Shown piece by piece: positions 1-9,775 of a stretch of 64,000 bases of DNA. The DNA is from Paracoccaceae bacterium (GTDB lineage: Bacteria; Pseudomonadota; Alphaproteobacteria; Rhodobacterales; Rhodobacteraceae). The stretch covers positions 496,001 to 560,000 of the forward strand of contig WGNF01000003.1 of assembly GCA_016124615.1 (NCBI GenBank), read 5' to 3'. The position numbers and the translations under genes are program-made. Every line of letters begins with the position of its first letter. Position 1 is the stretch's first letter. A model generated the notes under the pieces. It was not told where the DNA came from, searched no databases, and saw only the letters and a list, made by a program, of their open reading frames with translations.

Positions 1-307
1 AGATCACCCCGGCGCCGACCAGCAGCGCCAGCATGATGCGCGGCGTGCCCGCGTGCCAGGCGGCCATGTCGACCGGCTTGTTGATCAGCGCCACGGCAAG
101 GCCGCCGAGCCCGAAGAACCCGGCCACCCCGATGTTGAAGAGGCCGGCATAGCCCCATTGCATGTTCACGCCGAGCGCCATGATCGCGACGATCAGCCCG
201 TCGTTCAGCACGGTCAGCGCCAGAACCCAGCTTTGGGTGACGCCGACGATCAGGTAAAGCGCACCGACAAGCGCGAAGAGAAGGAAGGGACGCAGGGTCG
301 AGGTCAT
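1..307 (-). CDS. livM: Branched-chain amino acid ABC transporter permease LivM (partial, N-terminus only)
   Basis: Inner-membrane permease subunit that would pair with LivH in a high-affinity branched-chain amino acid importer. Only the first 102 codons are present; the gene runs off the left edge. The visible part starts MTSTLRPFLLFALVGALYL and contains two hydrophobic stretches plus the LivM-type region reading MQWGYAGLFNIGVAGFFGLG. Its ATG overlaps the stop codon of livH as ATGA, so it is the last visible gene of the liv operon and probably translationally coupled. The substrate could be another amino acid or an amide, because liv-type systems are annotated by homology only. Confidence 0.9.
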   Translation of the reverse strand, partial: MTSTLRPFLLFALVGALYLIVGVTQSWVLALTVLNDGLIVAIMALGVNMQWGYAGLFNIGVAGFFGLGGLAVALINKPVDMAAWHAGTPRIMLALLVGAGVI

Positions 308-1314
308 ACCGATTTCCCCTTGAAGAGGCCCGTGGGCTTGAACAGCAGCACGATCACCAGGATCGTGAAGGACACCGCGAATTTGTAATCGGTGGACAAA
401 AGCTGCATCAGGCTGTCGGGGGCAAGGCTGGTGGGCAGCAGATAGGTCAGCACCTTTTTCCAGGCATAGGTCACCGTCACCTCGGAAAAGGCGACGACGA
501 AGCCGCCCGCGATGGCGCCGACCGGGTTGCCCAGACCGCCGACCACCGCGCTTGCGAAGATCGGCAGCAGCAGCTGGAAATAGGTGAAGGGCTTGAACGA
601 CTTGTCGAGCCCGTAAAGCACGCCCGCGATGGTGGCCAGCGCGGCGACGATGATCCAGGTCACCATCACCACCCGTTCCGGGTTGATGCCGGACAGAAGC
701 GCCAGATCCTCGTTGTCGGAAAAGGCCCGCATCGATTTGCCGGTGCGGGTGCGGTTCAGGAACCAGAACAGCGCCGCCACCACGATGACGGCGGTGATCA
801 CGGTGATCACCGTTGTCGTGCGCACCGCCAGCCCCTCATCCAGCCCGGTCAGGTTGCGGAACTGCGTCGCGCTGATCACGAAGCGCGCGCCATCGGCGAA
901 GTTCTGTTCCTGCACGCCGATGATGAAGCGGGTCAGCCCGTTCATGATGAACATCACGCCCATCGACACGATGACCAGAATGACCGGCGCCGCCTTCTGT
1001 TTTCGGTAGAAGCGATAGACGGCCCGGTCGGTGAACAACAGCAGCGCCGCCGTGGCGATGATGCCGAAGGGCAGGGCCAGCAGCGCGGTCGGCAGCGGGC
1101 CAAAGCTGATGCCCATCGACTGGAACCACCAGGTAACGAGGATGGTGATCGTGGTGCCGAAGGCCATCGTGTCGCCGTGGGCAAAGTTGGAAAAGCGCAG
1201 GATGCCGTAGATCAGCGTCACACCCAGCGCGCCAAGCGCCAGTTGCGCGCCATAGGACGTGCCGGGAACGATGACGTAGTTCAGCAGCGCGACGATTGCA
1301 TTGAGGAAATCCAT
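304..1314 (-). CDS. livH: Branched-chain amino acid ABC transporter permease LivH
   Basis: Inner-membrane permease of the Liv importer, 336 residues, the usual family size. It is almost entirely hydrophobic helices and carries the LivH-like N-terminal segment GALGVTLIYGILRFSNFAHGD and, late in the protein, FASAVVGGLGNPVGAIAGG. The reading frame is open further upstream inside livF, but the start at 1314 (MDFLNAIVALL) fits the family and lies 4 bases after the livF stop. It overlaps livM by 4 bases. A single operon with the binding protein and two ATPases is clear from order and spacing. Confidence 0.93.
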   Translation of the reverse strand: MDFLNAIVALLNYVIVPGTSYGAQLALGALGVTLIYGILRFSNFAHGDTMAFGTTITILVTWWFQSMGISFGPLPTALLALPFGIIATAALLLFTDRAVYRFYRKQKAAPVILVIVSMGVMFIMNGLTRFIIGVQEQNFADGARFVISATQFRNLTGLDEGLAVRTTTVITVITAVIVVAALFWFLNRTRTGKSMRAFSDNEDLALLSGINPERVVMVTWIIVAALATIAGVLYGLDKSFKPFTYFQLLLPIFASAVVGGLGNPVGAIAGGFVVAFSEVTVTYAWKKVLTYLLPTSLAPDSLMQLLSTDYKFAVSFTILVIVLLFKPTGLFKGKSV

Positions 1315-1318
1315 GCGC

Positions 1319-2023
1319 TCAGCCCCCCAGGAAGGTCTTGCGGACCTCCGGATCGGCCAAGAGGGCCTCGCCGGTGTCGGTGTAGCGGTTGGCGCCCTGC
1401 ACCAGCACATAGCCCTTGTCGGCGATGTTCAGCGCCTGGCGGGCGTTCTGTTCCACCATCAGGATGGAGATGCCGGATCGCGCCACCTCGATGATGCGGT
1501 CGAAGAGTTCATCCATCACGATGGGCGAGACGCCGGCGGTAGGTTCGTCGAGCATCAGCACCTTCGGCTGCGTCATCAGCGCGCGGCCGACGGCGACCTG
1601 CTGGCGCTGACCGCCCGACAACTCGCCCGCCGCCTGCTTGCGTTTCTGCTTCAGGATCGGGAACAGGTGGTAGACCTGTTCCAGCGTGGTGCGGATGTCG
1701 TCGCGGCGCAGGAAGGCCCCCATTTCAAGGTTCTCTTCCACCGTCATCGAGGTGAAGATGTTGTGGGTCTGCGGCACGAAGGCCATGCCCTTGGCGACGC
1801 GGTCCTGCGGCGACAGGCCGGTGATGTCTTCACCGTCCAGCTCCACATGACCGCCGCGCAGTTTCAGCATCCCGAACACCGCCTTCATCGCGGTCGATTT
1901 GCCGGCGCCGTTCGGGCCGACGATCACCGCGATCTGGCCTTTGTCGACCGCCACGGTGCAATCGTGCAGGATGTCGACCGGGCCATAGCCGCCGGTCATG
2001 CTGTCTCCGATCAGAAAGCTCAT
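1319..2023 (-). CDS. livF: Branched-chain amino acid ABC transporter ATP-binding protein LivF
   Basis: Cytoplasmic ATPase subunit of the Liv importer, 234 residues. Walker A is GPNGAGKST near residue 36, the ABC signature is LSGGQRQQ near residue 136, Walker B is VLMLDEPTAG, and the H-loop position reads VEQN as is usual in LivF rather than a histidine. The gene overlaps livG by 4 bases (ATGA) and precedes livH by 4 bases. LivF and LivG form the nucleotide-binding heterodimer in this family. Confidence 0.94.
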   Translation of the reverse strand: MSFLIGDSMTGGYGPVDILHDCTVAVDKGQIAVIVGPNGAGKSTAMKAVFGMLKLRGGHVELDGEDITGLSPQDRVAKGMAFVPQTHNIFTSMTVEENLEMGAFLRRDDIRTTLEQVYHLFPILKQKRKQAAGELSGGQRQQVAVGRALMTQPKVLMLDEPTAGVSPIVMDELFDRIIEVARSGISILMVEQNARQALNIADKGYVLVQGANRYTDTGEALLADPEVRKTFLGG

Positions 2024-2808
2024 GCGGATGCCCCCGCCTTGACCTTGTTCTTCAACCCGGTGCCCAGATAGGCCTCGATCACCGCTTCGTTTTCCATGAT
2101 GTGGGCGGCAGAGCCCTGGGCCAGCACCTTGCCCTCGGCCATGACGATCACCGGGTCGCAGAGGCGGCCGATGAAATCCATGTCATGCTCGATCACGCAG
2201 AAGGTGTAGCCGCGTTCCTTGTTCAGCCGCACGATCGCATCGCCGATGGTATTCAGCAGCGTGCGGTTCACCCCGGCGCCGACCTCGTCGAGAAAGACGA
2301 TCTTGGCATCCACCATCATGGTGCGCCCAAGCTCCAGCAGCTTCTTCTGGCCGCCCGAGATTTGCCCGGCCTTCTGGTCGGCCAGATGGGAAATCGTCAG
2401 GAATTCAAGCACCTCATCGGCTTTCTTCGCCAAGGCGCGTTCCTCGGCGGCGATCTTGCCACGGCGGAACCAGGTGTTGAACAGGGTCTCGCCCTCCTGT
2501 CCCGCGGGCACCATCATCAGGTTCTCGCGCACCGTCATCGAGCTGAATTCATGCGCGATCTGGAAGGTGCGCAGCAGGCCCTTGTGGAACAGCTCGTGCG
2601 GCGTCAGCCCGGTGATATCCTCGCCATCCATCGAGACGCGTCCCGATGTGGGCGGCAGGCGCCCGGCAATGACGTTGAAGAGCGTGGTCTTGCCCGCTCC
2701 GTTCGGGCCGATCAGGCCGGTGATGGAGCCTGGCTGTATCCGCAGCGAGGCCCCGTCGACGGCATGAAACCCGCCGAAATGCTTGTGCAAATCTTCGACG
2801 ACGATCAT
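2020..2808 (-). CDS. livG: Branched-chain amino acid ABC transporter ATP-binding protein LivG
   Basis: Second cytoplasmic ATPase of the Liv importer, 262 residues. Walker A GPNGAGKTT lies near residue 36, the signature motif is ISGGQKK, Walker B is IVFLDEVGAG, and the H-loop is VIEHDMDF. The Walker B extension DEVGAGVN differs from the common DEPxAGLN but keeps the catalytic glutamate. The gene is preceded by a perfect inverted repeat (2878-2904) that separates it from the binding-protein gene, an arrangement that normally gives more binding protein than transporter. Confidence 0.93.
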   Translation of the reverse strand: MIVVEDLHKHFGGFHAVDGASLRIQPGSITGLIGPNGAGKTTLFNVIAGRLPPTSGRVSMDGEDITGLTPHELFHKGLLRTFQIAHEFSSMTVRENLMMVPAGQEGETLFNTWFRRGKIAAEERALAKKADEVLEFLTISHLADQKAGQISGGQKKLLELGRTMMVDAKIVFLDEVGAGVNRTLLNTIGDAIVRLNKERGYTFCVIEHDMDFIGRLCDPVIVMAEGKVLAQGSAAHIMENEAVIEAYLGTGLKNKVKAGASA

Positions 2809-2877
2809 CTCGTGTCTCCCCTGTGGCCCGCTGCTTTACCCGGTCGAGCGGGCAGGAGGGGCCTTATTGTTAAGCCA

Positions 2878-2904
2878 ACGGCCCGGGGATGACTCCCGGG
2901 CCGT
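2878..2904 (-). terminator. Inverted repeat between binding-protein gene and livG (attenuator/terminator)
   Basis: Perfect 10-base inverted repeat ACGGCCCGGG / CCCGGGCCGT with a 7-base loop, starting about 27 bases after the stop of the substrate-binding protein gene and about 70 bases before livG. No long T-run follows on the minus strand. It fits a partial terminator or mRNA-stabilising stem that lowers livGFHM expression relative to the binding protein. Confidence 0.65.
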
Positions 2905-2930
2905 CTGTTTTCACCCGCGCGGCGCGCCGG

Positions 2931-4115
2931 TCACTTGTACTCGTCCGTGACCTGCTTGCCGTCCTTGATCGTGTAGATGCGATAGTTCCCGGCGGATTCG
3001 CCCGGCCCGATCAGGTGCACGGCGGTCGCGCCCTCGTAGTCGATCGTCTTGCCGTCGGCCAGCAGCTGCAGGCCCTTGGCCAGTTCGCCGGGCAGGATCT
3101 TCTCGCCCGGGCCGTTGGCGACGTCCATCACCTTGTCCTTGAAGACTTTCGACTCGGACGACTTCGCGGCCTGCATCGACAGCATGATCAGCGCGGCGGC
3201 GTCATACGATTCCGGCGCGAAGGACGAGGTGCCGTCGATCCCGGCGGCTTTCGCCATCTCGATGAACTTGCGCGAGCCTTCGTTGTCGATGCCCGGCACG
3301 TCGCCGAACGAGCCGTTCAGCGGAGCGCCGATCGCCTTGATCAGGCTGTCGCCGTACATGCCGTCGGGCAGGTAGAAGGTCTTGAAGGCCCCGGCGTCGA
3401 GCGCGGCCTGGATGATGCCCTTGCCGCCCTGGTCGACGTAGCCCGCAACCACCAGCATGTCGCCACCGGCCGAGGCCAGCGCGCCGACTTCGGCCGAGTA
3501 GTCGGCCTTGCCGTCTTCATGCGCGGCCGAGATCGTCACGACGCCGCCAGCCTTTTCGTAAGACGTCTTGAAGGCGTCGGCCAGACCCTTGCCGTAGTCG
3601 TTGTTGGTGTAGGTCAGCGCGACTTTCTTGATGCCCTTGCCCATCAGCACATCGGCCATCACCTGGCCCTGACGGGCGTCCGACGGCGCGGTGCGGAAGA
3701 ACAGCCCGTCATCCGCGGCGGTCGACAGCGCCGGCGAGGTCGCCGAGGGCGAGATCATCACGATGCCGTTCGGGCGCGCCACCGATTGCAGCACGGCCCC
3801 GGTCACACCCGAGCAGTCGCCGCCGACTATGGCGTTGACCTTGTCCGAGGTCACAAGGCGCTGCGCGGCGGCCGTCGCTGCGGCGGCGTCGGTGCAGGTG
3901 TCATCGCCTTTCACGGCCTCAACCGTGGCGCCACCCAGCAGCAGCTTGGAGTCGTTCACTTCCTTGATCGCCATTTCGGCAGACTTCAGCATGATCGGCG
4001 TGATCGATTCGAGCGGGCCGGTGTATCCCAGCAGAACACCGATCTTGATGTCCTCGCCCGAAGCGGCACCTGCGACAAGTGCGATCGCGGCCGAAGCCAG
4101 CAGCAGTTTTTTCAT
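2931..4115 (-). CDS. livK: Branched-chain amino acid ABC transporter substrate-binding protein
   Basis: Periplasmic solute-binding protein of the type I, Leu/Ile/Val-binding fold, 394 residues. The start at 4115 gives a clean signal peptide (MKKLLLASAAIALVAGAASG, cleavage near residue 20); a longer open frame upstream lacks one. The mature protein begins EDIKIGVLLGYTGPLESIT, typical of periplasmic-binding-protein-like receptors, and has the ligand-site segment SPSATSPALS. Two cysteines (in DDTCTD and GGDCSGV) could form a disulphide. It is first in the liv operon. The exact ligand cannot be told from sequence. Confidence 0.9.
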   Translation of the reverse strand: MKKLLLASAAIALVAGAASGEDIKIGVLLGYTGPLESITPIMLKSAEMAIKEVNDSKLLLGGATVEAVKGDDTCTDAAAATAAAQRLVTSDKVNAIVGGDCSGVTGAVLQSVARPNGIVMISPSATSPALSTAADDGLFFRTAPSDARQGQVMADVLMGKGIKKVALTYTNNDYGKGLADAFKTSYEKAGGVVTISAAHEDGKADYSAEVGALASAGGDMLVVAGYVDQGGKGIIQAALDAGAFKTFYLPDGMYGDSLIKAIGAPLNGSFGDVPGIDNEGSRKFIEMAKAAGIDGTSSFAPESYDAAALIMLSMQAAKSSESKVFKDKVMDVANGPGEKILPGELAKGLQLLADGKTIDYEGATAVHLIGPGESAGNYRIYTIKDGKQVTDEYK

Positions 4116-4299
4116 TTTACTCTCCCATGTTGGATCGAAATCCGGTGCATAGCCTAGAGGGACGCGGTGAAAAAGAAAAGCCACTCGCTGTGCGGCGGTG
4201 CGCCACGAAAATCACGCTAAGTTGAGGCCGCAACCTCCCGGATGCCCGGAATCGAGGCGATCCGGTTCCGCGTTGCCCGCCGCTGCGTCAGCCCCCGCC

Positions 4300-5304
4300 T
4301 CAGATCGACAGCCGCGTGCCATGCGTGCCGCGTTCCCGGTAGGGCGTGGTGTTGTAATGCGCCCGGTAGCACTTGGAAAAGTGCGACGGGCTGGCAAAAC
4401 CGCAGGCCAGCGCCACGTTGATCACGCTCATGTCGGTCTGCATCAGCAGGTTGCGCGCCTTTTGCAGCCGCAGTTCCATGTAGTAGCGCTTCGGGCTGCG
4501 GTTCAGGTAGCGGCGGAACAACCGTTCCAGTTGGCGGGTGGACATGCCGACATCCTCGGCCAGATCGGCCGGGCTGATCGGTTCCTCGATGGCGTTTTCC
4601 ATCATCTGGATGACCTGGCTCAGCTTGGGGTGGCGCACGCCGATCCGGGTCGGGATCGACAGCCGCTGGGTATCCTGATCGGTGCGGATGGCGTTGTAGA
4701 TCAGAAGATCCGCCACCGTGTTCGCCAGCGTCTCGCCGTGATCGGCGGCAATGATCTTCAGCACGAGGTCGATCGAGGCGGTGCCGCCCGCCGTGGAAAG
4801 CCGGTTGCCGTCCATCACGAAGACCGACTTGGTCAGTTTGACCTGCTCGAACTCTTCGACGAAGCCATCCATGTTTTCCCAGTGGATGGTCGCCTTCTTG
4901 CCATCCAGCAGCCCGGCCCGCGCCAGCGTGTAGGCGCCGGTGCACATGCCGCCGATGGTGATACCGCGCCGCGCCTCGCGCCGCAGCCAGCTGACGATGG
5001 GGCGCGTGGTGGTGCGCTGGATATCCAGCCCGCCGCAGACCAGCACGATATCCTCGCGGTCGATCTCTTCCAGCCCGATGTCGAGCTTGAAGGTGGCCCC
5101 GTTCGAACAGGTGGCGGTATCGCCGCCTTCGCCCGCCAGCAGCCATTCGTAAAGCGGCTTGCCCGCGACGTAGTTGGCCAGCCGCAACGGCTCGATCGCG
5201 CAGGCGAAGGAAAGCATGGTGAAACGATCGAGCAACAGGAACACAAAGCGCTTCCGCGCAGTGGTTCCGGCTTCGACAGGCGATCTGCGCTTCGATTCGA
5301 GCAT
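4300..5304 (-). CDS. GlxA family transcriptional regulator (DJ-1/PfpI domain plus AraC-type HTH)
   Basis: Cytoplasmic transcription factor of 334 residues. Residues about 18-190 form a class I glutamine amidotransferase-like (DJ-1/PfpI) domain with the nucleophile-elbow-like segment GGMCTGAYTLARAG; the last 100 residues are an AraC-type double HTH with STRQLERLFRRYL and ASPSHFSKCYRAHY. Members of this group, such as GbdR and CdhR, respond to quaternary amines like glycine betaine or carnitine, but the ligand here is unknown. It stands alone between the liv operon and aroG, divergent from the latter. No clear ribosome binding site precedes the ATG at 5304. Confidence 0.88.
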   Translation of the reverse strand: MLESKRRSPVEAGTTARKRFVFLLLDRFTMLSFACAIEPLRLANYVAGKPLYEWLLAGEGGDTATCSNGATFKLDIGLEEIDREDIVLVCGGLDIQRTTTRPIVSWLRREARRGITIGGMCTGAYTLARAGLLDGKKATIHWENMDGFVEEFEQVKLTKSVFVMDGNRLSTAGGTASIDLVLKIIAADHGETLANTVADLLIYNAIRTDQDTQRLSIPTRIGVRHPKLSQVIQMMENAIEEPISPADLAEDVGMSTRQLERLFRRYLNRSPKRYYMELRLQKARNLLMQTDMSVINVALACGFASPSHFSKCYRAHYNTTPYRERGTHGTRLSI

Positions 5305-5457
5305 GGAGCGACCCGTTTGTGTCGTTTCTGTGATCCGGATACACCTTTCATAGGGGGCTTCAAGAGCCGTTTCTTGGGATTCCCGGTTTGCATGCAGGAA
5401 GGCGCTTCTTTATAAGGCGCCGATACCGCTAACCCGACCCGAATTCCGGAGACGAAC

Positions 5458-6828
5458 ATGACCAAGGGCTGGACCAAATCCGACTGGCGCACCAAGCCGC
5501 GGGTGCAAATGCCCGATTATCCGGATCAGGCGGCGCTGCACGCGGTCGAGGCGCAACTGGCGAAATACCCGCCGCTGGTCTTTGCCGGCGAGGCACGGCG
5601 GCTGAAAAAGGCGCTGGGTCAGGTGGCCGAGGGGCGCGCTTTCGTGCTTCAGGGCGGCGACTGCGCCGAAAGCTTTGCCGAATTCTCGGCCGACAACATC
5701 CGCGATACGTTCCGCGTGATGCTGCAGATGGCGGTGGTGCTGACCTACGGCGCCAAGGTGCCGGTGGTGAAGATCGGCCGCATGGCGGGCCAGTTCGCCA
5801 AGCCGCGTTCGGCGCCGACCGAGGTGATCGGCGGCGTGGAACTGCCCAGCTACCGCGGCGATATCATCAACGGCTTCGACTTCACCGAGGCTGCCCGTGT
5901 GCCGGATCCGGCGCGGATGCTGCAAGCCTACACCCAGGCCGCGGCCAGCCTGAACCTGCTGCGCGCCTTTTCCACAGGCGGTTTCGCAGATATCCATCGC
6001 GTGCATAGCTGGACGCTGGGCTTTGCCGAAAACGACAAGGCGGAACGCTACCGCGAGTTGTCGGCACGGATTTCGGACGCGCTCGATTTCATGAACGCCG
6101 CCGGGGTGAACGCCTCGACCGCGCATGAACTGGGCACCGTCGATTTCTACACCAGCCACGAAGCGTTGTTGCTGGAGTACGAAGAAGCGCTGTGCCGGAT
6201 CGACTCGACCACCGGCCTGCCGGTGGCGGGATCGGGCCACATGATCTGGATCGGCGACCGCACGCGGCAGCCGGATGGCGCCCATGTCGAATTCTGCAAG
6301 GGCGTGCAGAATCCGGTCGGGCTGAAGTGCGGGCCGTCGTTGACGACCTCGGACCTCAAGGTGCTGATCGAGGCGTTGAATCCGGAAAACGAGCCGGGCC
6401 GGCTGACGCTGATCGCGCGCTTCGGCGCGGGCAAGGTCGGCGACCACCTGCCGCGCCTGATCCGCGCGGTGCAGGAAACCGGCGCCAAGGTGGCCTGGGT
6501 CTGCGATCCGATGCACGGCAACACGATCAAGTCGCCCTCGGGCTACAAGACGCGGCCGTTCGAATCCGTGCTGCGTGAAGTGCGCGAGTTCTTCGCGGTG
6601 CACAACGCCGAGGGCACCATTCCCGGCGGCGTGCATTTCGAGATGACCGGCAAGGACGTGACCGAATGCACCGGCGGCCTGCGCGCCGTGAAGGACGAGG
6701 ATCTGTCGGATCGCTACCACACCGCCTGCGACCCGCGCCTGAACGCCAGCCAGTCGCTGGAACTGGCGTTCCTTGTCGCCGAAGAGCTTTCCACCCGGCG
6801 CGACATGCAGCGGGCGGCGGCGCTTTAG
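5458..6828 (+). CDS. aroG: 3-deoxy-7-phosphoheptulonate synthase, class II
   Basis: First enzyme of the shikimate pathway: condenses phosphoenolpyruvate and erythrose 4-phosphate to DAHP in the cytoplasm. The 456-residue protein is a class II (plant/mycobacterial type) enzyme. It shows the metal-ligand and substrate motifs [26 protein letters not shown], the [14 protein letters not shown] segment, and VCDPMHGNT. It lacks an obvious extra regulatory domain. The start at 5458 follows a GGAGACGAAC-type ribosome site. It is convergent with the PAS-domain gene, with only 6 bases between stops. Confidence 0.95.
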   Translation: MTKGWTKSDWRTKPRVQMPDYPDQAALHAVEAQLAKYPPLVFAGEARRLKKALGQVAEGRAFVLQGGDCAESFAEFSADNIRDTFRVMLQMAVVLTYGAKVPVVKIGRMAGQFAKPRSAPTEVIGGVELPSYRGDIINGFDFTEAARVPDPARMLQAYTQAAASLNLLRAFSTGGFADIHRVHSWTLGFAENDKAERYRELSARISDALDFMNAAGVNASTAHELGTVDFYTSHEALLLEYEEALCRIDSTTGLPVAGSGHMIWIGDRTRQPDGAHVEFCKGVQNPVGLKCGPSLTTSDLKVLIEALNPENEPGRLTLIARFGAGKVGDHLPRLIRAVQETGAKVAWVCDPMHGNTIKSPSGYKTRPFESVLREVREFFAVHNAEGTIPGGVHFEMTGKDVTECTGGLRAVKDEDLSDRYHTACDPRLNASQSLELAFLVAEELSTRRDMQRAAAL

Positions 6829-6834
6829 CCGCCG

Positions 6835-7491
6835 TCAGTTCCGGGTCTGGACCAGGTGCAGGGCAGGGCGCTGCGGCCGATAGGTCGCCGGGCCCTCGGC
6901 CAGTGCGGGCACCGGCAGGACCGGTTCCCGCTCGTCGCGCCGGGTCACCATGATCGGCAGATGCCGCACCTCGGTAATCACGAAACGGCGCGGCGCGCGC
7001 CCGATCGTGCCGGTGGTGGCGATGCACCCCAGCGCATGGGCCAGCACGCCGTCGCGGTCGGCCAGCGGCAACAGCAGCATCTGCCCGTCGATCGCCGGGG
7101 TGCCAAGGCTCCAACCCGCATGCAGGCCCAGCACGACGCCGCAGCGGCCGTGAAAGACGGTCTGCAAGGCCGTCGCCAGCGCCTCGCGGGCGGGCAGCGC
7201 CAGCAGCGCGCCCAGCGGCATTCCCCGCACCTCCATCCCCATCAGGTCGCACAGGTGCTGCCCCGCGACGCGCAGCCGGGCGTGGCCGGGGGCGATACGG
7301 TCCATCAACATCATGTGGCCCAGGGCGCGGTCGATGCCGCGCGGGTCGATCTCGGCCCGGGCGGGCGCCGGGCGGCCATCGCGCAGCGCCTCCCAATAGC
7401 CGCGCACCTCTTCGATCAGCGGTGACCGGATCATCGGTTCTTTCCCCCGGAACGCGATGACCGCGCCCCCCGTTGCCGTTGCCTTCGACAT
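6835..7491 (-). CDS. PAS domain-containing protein
   Basis: Protein of 218 residues that resembles the short alphaproteobacterial proteins built around a PAS_5-type domain (residues about 15-150, with IDRALGHMMLMDRI and LRVAGQHLCDLMGMEVRG). No output domain, membrane segment or signal peptide is visible, so it may be a stand-alone sensor or adaptor. The tail is charged and proline-rich (RDEREPVLPVPALAEG). The start at 7491 is chosen because GGGAGGATCGC precedes it; the open frame continues upstream through antisense yicC but that is not credible. Function is not known. Confidence 0.8.
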   Translation of the reverse strand: MSKATATGGAVIAFRGKEPMIRSPLIEEVRGYWEALRDGRPAPARAEIDPRGIDRALGHMMLMDRIAPGHARLRVAGQHLCDLMGMEVRGMPLGALLALPAREALATALQTVFHGRCGVVLGLHAGWSLGTPAIDGQMLLLPLADRDGVLAHALGCIATTGTIGRAPRRFVITEVRHLPIMVTRRDEREPVLPVPALAEGPATYRPQRPALHLVQTRN

Positions 7492-7650
7492 GCGATCCTC
7501 CCTCTCTGCCCGCGCGGGGCGTCGATTGCCGGGTGGAGAACCTTCTGTTAACCCTATGACGGCAATGCTTACCTGCAGGTTAACGTACACCCGTCCGGGG
7601 CTGCGGCGAGCGCAAACTGAACATTTGGTAAACGGCGCGAGGAGACGGCG

Positions 7651-8538
7651 ATGGTCATGTCGATGACGGGATTTGCCAGCCGCCGGGGCGAGGGCGCGGG
7701 CGCCGCCTGGTCTTGGGATCTGCGCAGCGTGAACGGCAAGGGCTTCGATCTGCGCCTGCGCCTGCCCGATGGCCTCGACGGGCTGGAGGCTGCGGTACGT
7801 GCCGCGATCTCGCGCGGGGTGGTGCGCGGCAACGTCAGCCTTGGCCTGCGGCTGGACCGTGTGACCGGCACCGCGACGCAACGGGTCGACCCCGAGGCGC
7901 TGGCGGCGGTGCTGGCGGCGCTGAAGCAGATCGAGACCGCCGCCCTTGACGCCGATGTGGCGTTGGCCCCCGCCAGTGCCGCCGACGTGCTGACCCAGCG
8001 CGGCGTGCTGACCGGCGCGGCCGAGGCCGATCCCGCCCCGCTGCTGGCGGCACTGCTGGCCGATCTGCCGCCGCTGCTGGCGGATTTCCACGCCATGCGC
8101 GCGGCCGAGGGGCGGGCGCTGGCCGATGTGCTGCGCGCGCAAGTGACCCGGATCGCCGCGCTGGCCGCCGAATCGCGCGCTCTGGCCGAAGCGCGGCGCG
8201 GCCAGGCCGCCACGACGTTGCGCGAGGCGCTCGACCGGGTGCTGGCGGCGGCCGAAGGCGTCGATGCCGGGCGGGTGGCGCAGGAACTGGCGCTGATGGC
8301 GGTGAAGACGGATGTCACCGAAGAACTCGACCGGCTTGACGCCCATGTCGCCGCCGCGCGCACCTTGCTGGCCGAAACCGGCCCGGTCGGCCGCAAGCTC
8401 GACTTTCTGATGCAGGAATTCAACCGCGAGGCCAATACGCTCTGTTCCAAATCGCAGTCGGCCGAGCTGACGCGGGTGGGTCTTGACCTGAAGGTGACCA
8501 TCGATCAGATGCGCGAGCAGGTGCAGAACGTGGAGTAA
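7651..8538 (+). CDS. yicC: YicC family endoribonuclease-like protein
   Basis: 295-residue YicC family protein. E. coli YicC is an endoribonuclease implicated in small RNA turnover; the biochemical role here is inferred. The N-terminus [13 protein letters not shown] and the segment [16 protein letters not shown] match the YicC-like N domain, and the C-terminal part [22 protein letters not shown] is the conserved DUF1732 end. The ATG at 7651 follows GAGGAGACGGCG; an alternative ATG lies two codons on. It is followed 4 bases later by gmk, the common pairing for this family. Confidence 0.92.
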   Translation: MVMSMTGFASRRGEGAGAAWSWDLRSVNGKGFDLRLRLPDGLDGLEAAVRAAISRGVVRGNVSLGLRLDRVTGTATQRVDPEALAAVLAALKQIETAALDADVALAPASAADVLTQRGVLTGAAEADPAPLLAALLADLPPLLADFHAMRAAEGRALADVLRAQVTRIAALAAESRALAEARRGQAATTLREALDRVLAAAEGVDAGRVAQELALMAVKTDVTEELDRLDAHVAAARTLLAETGPVGRKLDFLMQEFNREANTLCSKSQSAELTRVGLDLKVTIDQMREQVQNVE

Positions 8539-8542
8539 CCCC

Positions 8543-9175
8543 ATGCAACGGCGCGGGCTTCTGATCATCCTGTCGTCGCCCTCGGGGGCGGGAAAATCGA
8601 CGCTGTCGCGGCGGCTGATGGCCTGGGATGACGATCTGCGCTTTTCGGTTTCGGCCACCACGCGGCCGCCCCGGCCGGGCGAGCAGGACGGGCGCGAATA
8701 CTTCTTCCGCTCACGCGATGCGTTTCAGGCGATGGTGGCCTCGGGCGAGATGCTGGAACATGCCGAGGTGTTCGGCAACCTCTACGGCTCGCCCCGTGGC
8801 CCGGTCGTGCAGGCGATGGAGGAAGGGCGCGATACCCTCTTTGACATCGACTGGCAGGGCGGCCAGCAGATCAAGCAGGCGATGCGCGAGGATGTGGTGT
8901 CGATCTTCATCCTGCCGCCCTCGATGGCCGAACTGGAACGCCGCCTGACCACCCGCGCGCAGGACAGCGCCGAGGTGATCGCCGCCCGGATGGCGAAAAG
9001 CGAGGCGGAAATCAGCCACTGGGCCGAGTATGACTATGTTCTGGTCAACCGCGACCTTGACGAGTCCGAGGCCCGCCTGCGCACCATTCTGTCAGCCGAG
9101 CGGATGCGCCGCGCCCGCCAGCCCTGGCTTTCGGGCTTCGTGCGCGACCTCAAGAAGGAGTTCGAATCGCGATGA
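8543..9175 (+). CDS. gmk: Guanylate kinase
   Basis: Phosphorylates GMP to GDP with ATP in the cytoplasm, feeding GTP and dGTP synthesis. 210 residues. The P-loop is [15 protein letters not shown] at residues 9-23, and the GMP-binding segment is [21 protein letters not shown]; the lid-side [11 protein letters not shown] is also present. It sits in a yicC-gmk-carbonic anhydrase operon and overlaps the next gene by 4 bases (ATGA). Confidence 0.96.
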   Translation: MQRRGLLIILSSPSGAGKSTLSRRLMAWDDDLRFSVSATTRPPRPGEQDGREYFFRSRDAFQAMVASGEMLEHAEVFGNLYGSPRGPVVQAMEEGRDTLFDIDWQGGQQIKQAMREDVVSIFILPPSMAELERRLTTRAQDSAEVIAARMAKSEAEISHWAEYDYVLVNRDLDESEARLRTILSAERMRRARQPWLSGFVRDLKKEFESR

Positions 9176-9696
9176 TCTATGCACTGGACGGCATCGCCCC
9201 GCGGCTTCCCGATGACGGCGACTGGTGGGTGGCACCGGATGCCAACGTGATCGGCCGGGTCGTGCTCGAATCGGGCGCCTCGGTCTGGTTCGGCGCCACT
9301 CTGCGCGGCGACAACGAGGAAATCCGGGTCGGCGCGGGTTCCAACATTCAGGAAAACAGCGTCCTGCACACCGATATGGGCTTTCCGCTGACGATCGGGC
9401 CGAACTGCACCATCGGCCACCGCGCCATGCTGCACGGCTGCACCATCGGCGAGGGCAGCCTGATTGGCATGGGCGCCACAATCCTGAACGGCGCGAAAAT
9501 CGGCCGGGGCTGCCTGATCGGCGCCTGCGCGCTGATCACCGAGGGCAAGGACATTCCCGACCACAGTCTGGTGATGGGCGCGCCCGGCAAGGTGGTGCGC
9601 GTGCTCGACGCCGAGGCGCGCGCCCGGCTGGTGCTGAGCGCCAAGGGCTATCACATGAACATGCAGCGGTTCCGCGACGGGTTGCGCCCGGCCTGA
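9172..9696 (+). CDS. Gamma carbonic anhydrase family protein
   Basis: 174-residue left-handed beta-helix protein made of hexapeptide repeats, of the gamma-carbonic anhydrase/YrdA/PaaY type. Candidate zinc histidines sit in [15 protein letters not shown] and LHGCTIG. Many members of this group are trimers without proven carbonic anhydrase activity, so CO2 hydration is only one possibility. The start overlaps the gmk stop, giving translational coupling. The gene ends 22 bases before the inositol-repressor operator. Confidence 0.9.
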   Translation: MIYALDGIAPRLPDDGDWWVAPDANVIGRVVLESGASVWFGATLRGDNEEIRVGAGSNIQENSVLHTDMGFPLTIGPNCTIGHRAMLHGCTIGEGSLIGMGATILNGAKIGRGCLIGACALITEGKDIPDHSLVMGAPGKVVRVLDAEARARLVLSAKGYHMNMQRFRDGLRPA

Positions 9697-9717
9697 GCCG
9701 CATCTTTGCGGGAGGGT

Positions 9718-9733
9718 TGGAATATTTGTTCCA
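9718..9733. promoter_or_regulatory. Candidate IolR operator upstream of the repressor gene
   Basis: Palindrome TGGAA-TATTTG-TTCCA, containing GGAA-N6-TTCC. This spacing is the binding motif reported for RpiR-type inositol repressors of rhizobia. It lies 43 bases upstream of the repressor start codon and has a twin upstream of iolC, which suggests autoregulation. Confidence 0.7.
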
Positions 9734-9775
9734 TCTGTGCTATCGGCGGGTAGGGTGTCGGTCAAGGGAAATCAG

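Noticed and set aside
7492-8661. N-terminal extension of the PAS protein through the yicC region
   Set aside because: Runs antisense to yicC; a strong ribosome site and family length support the start at 7491.
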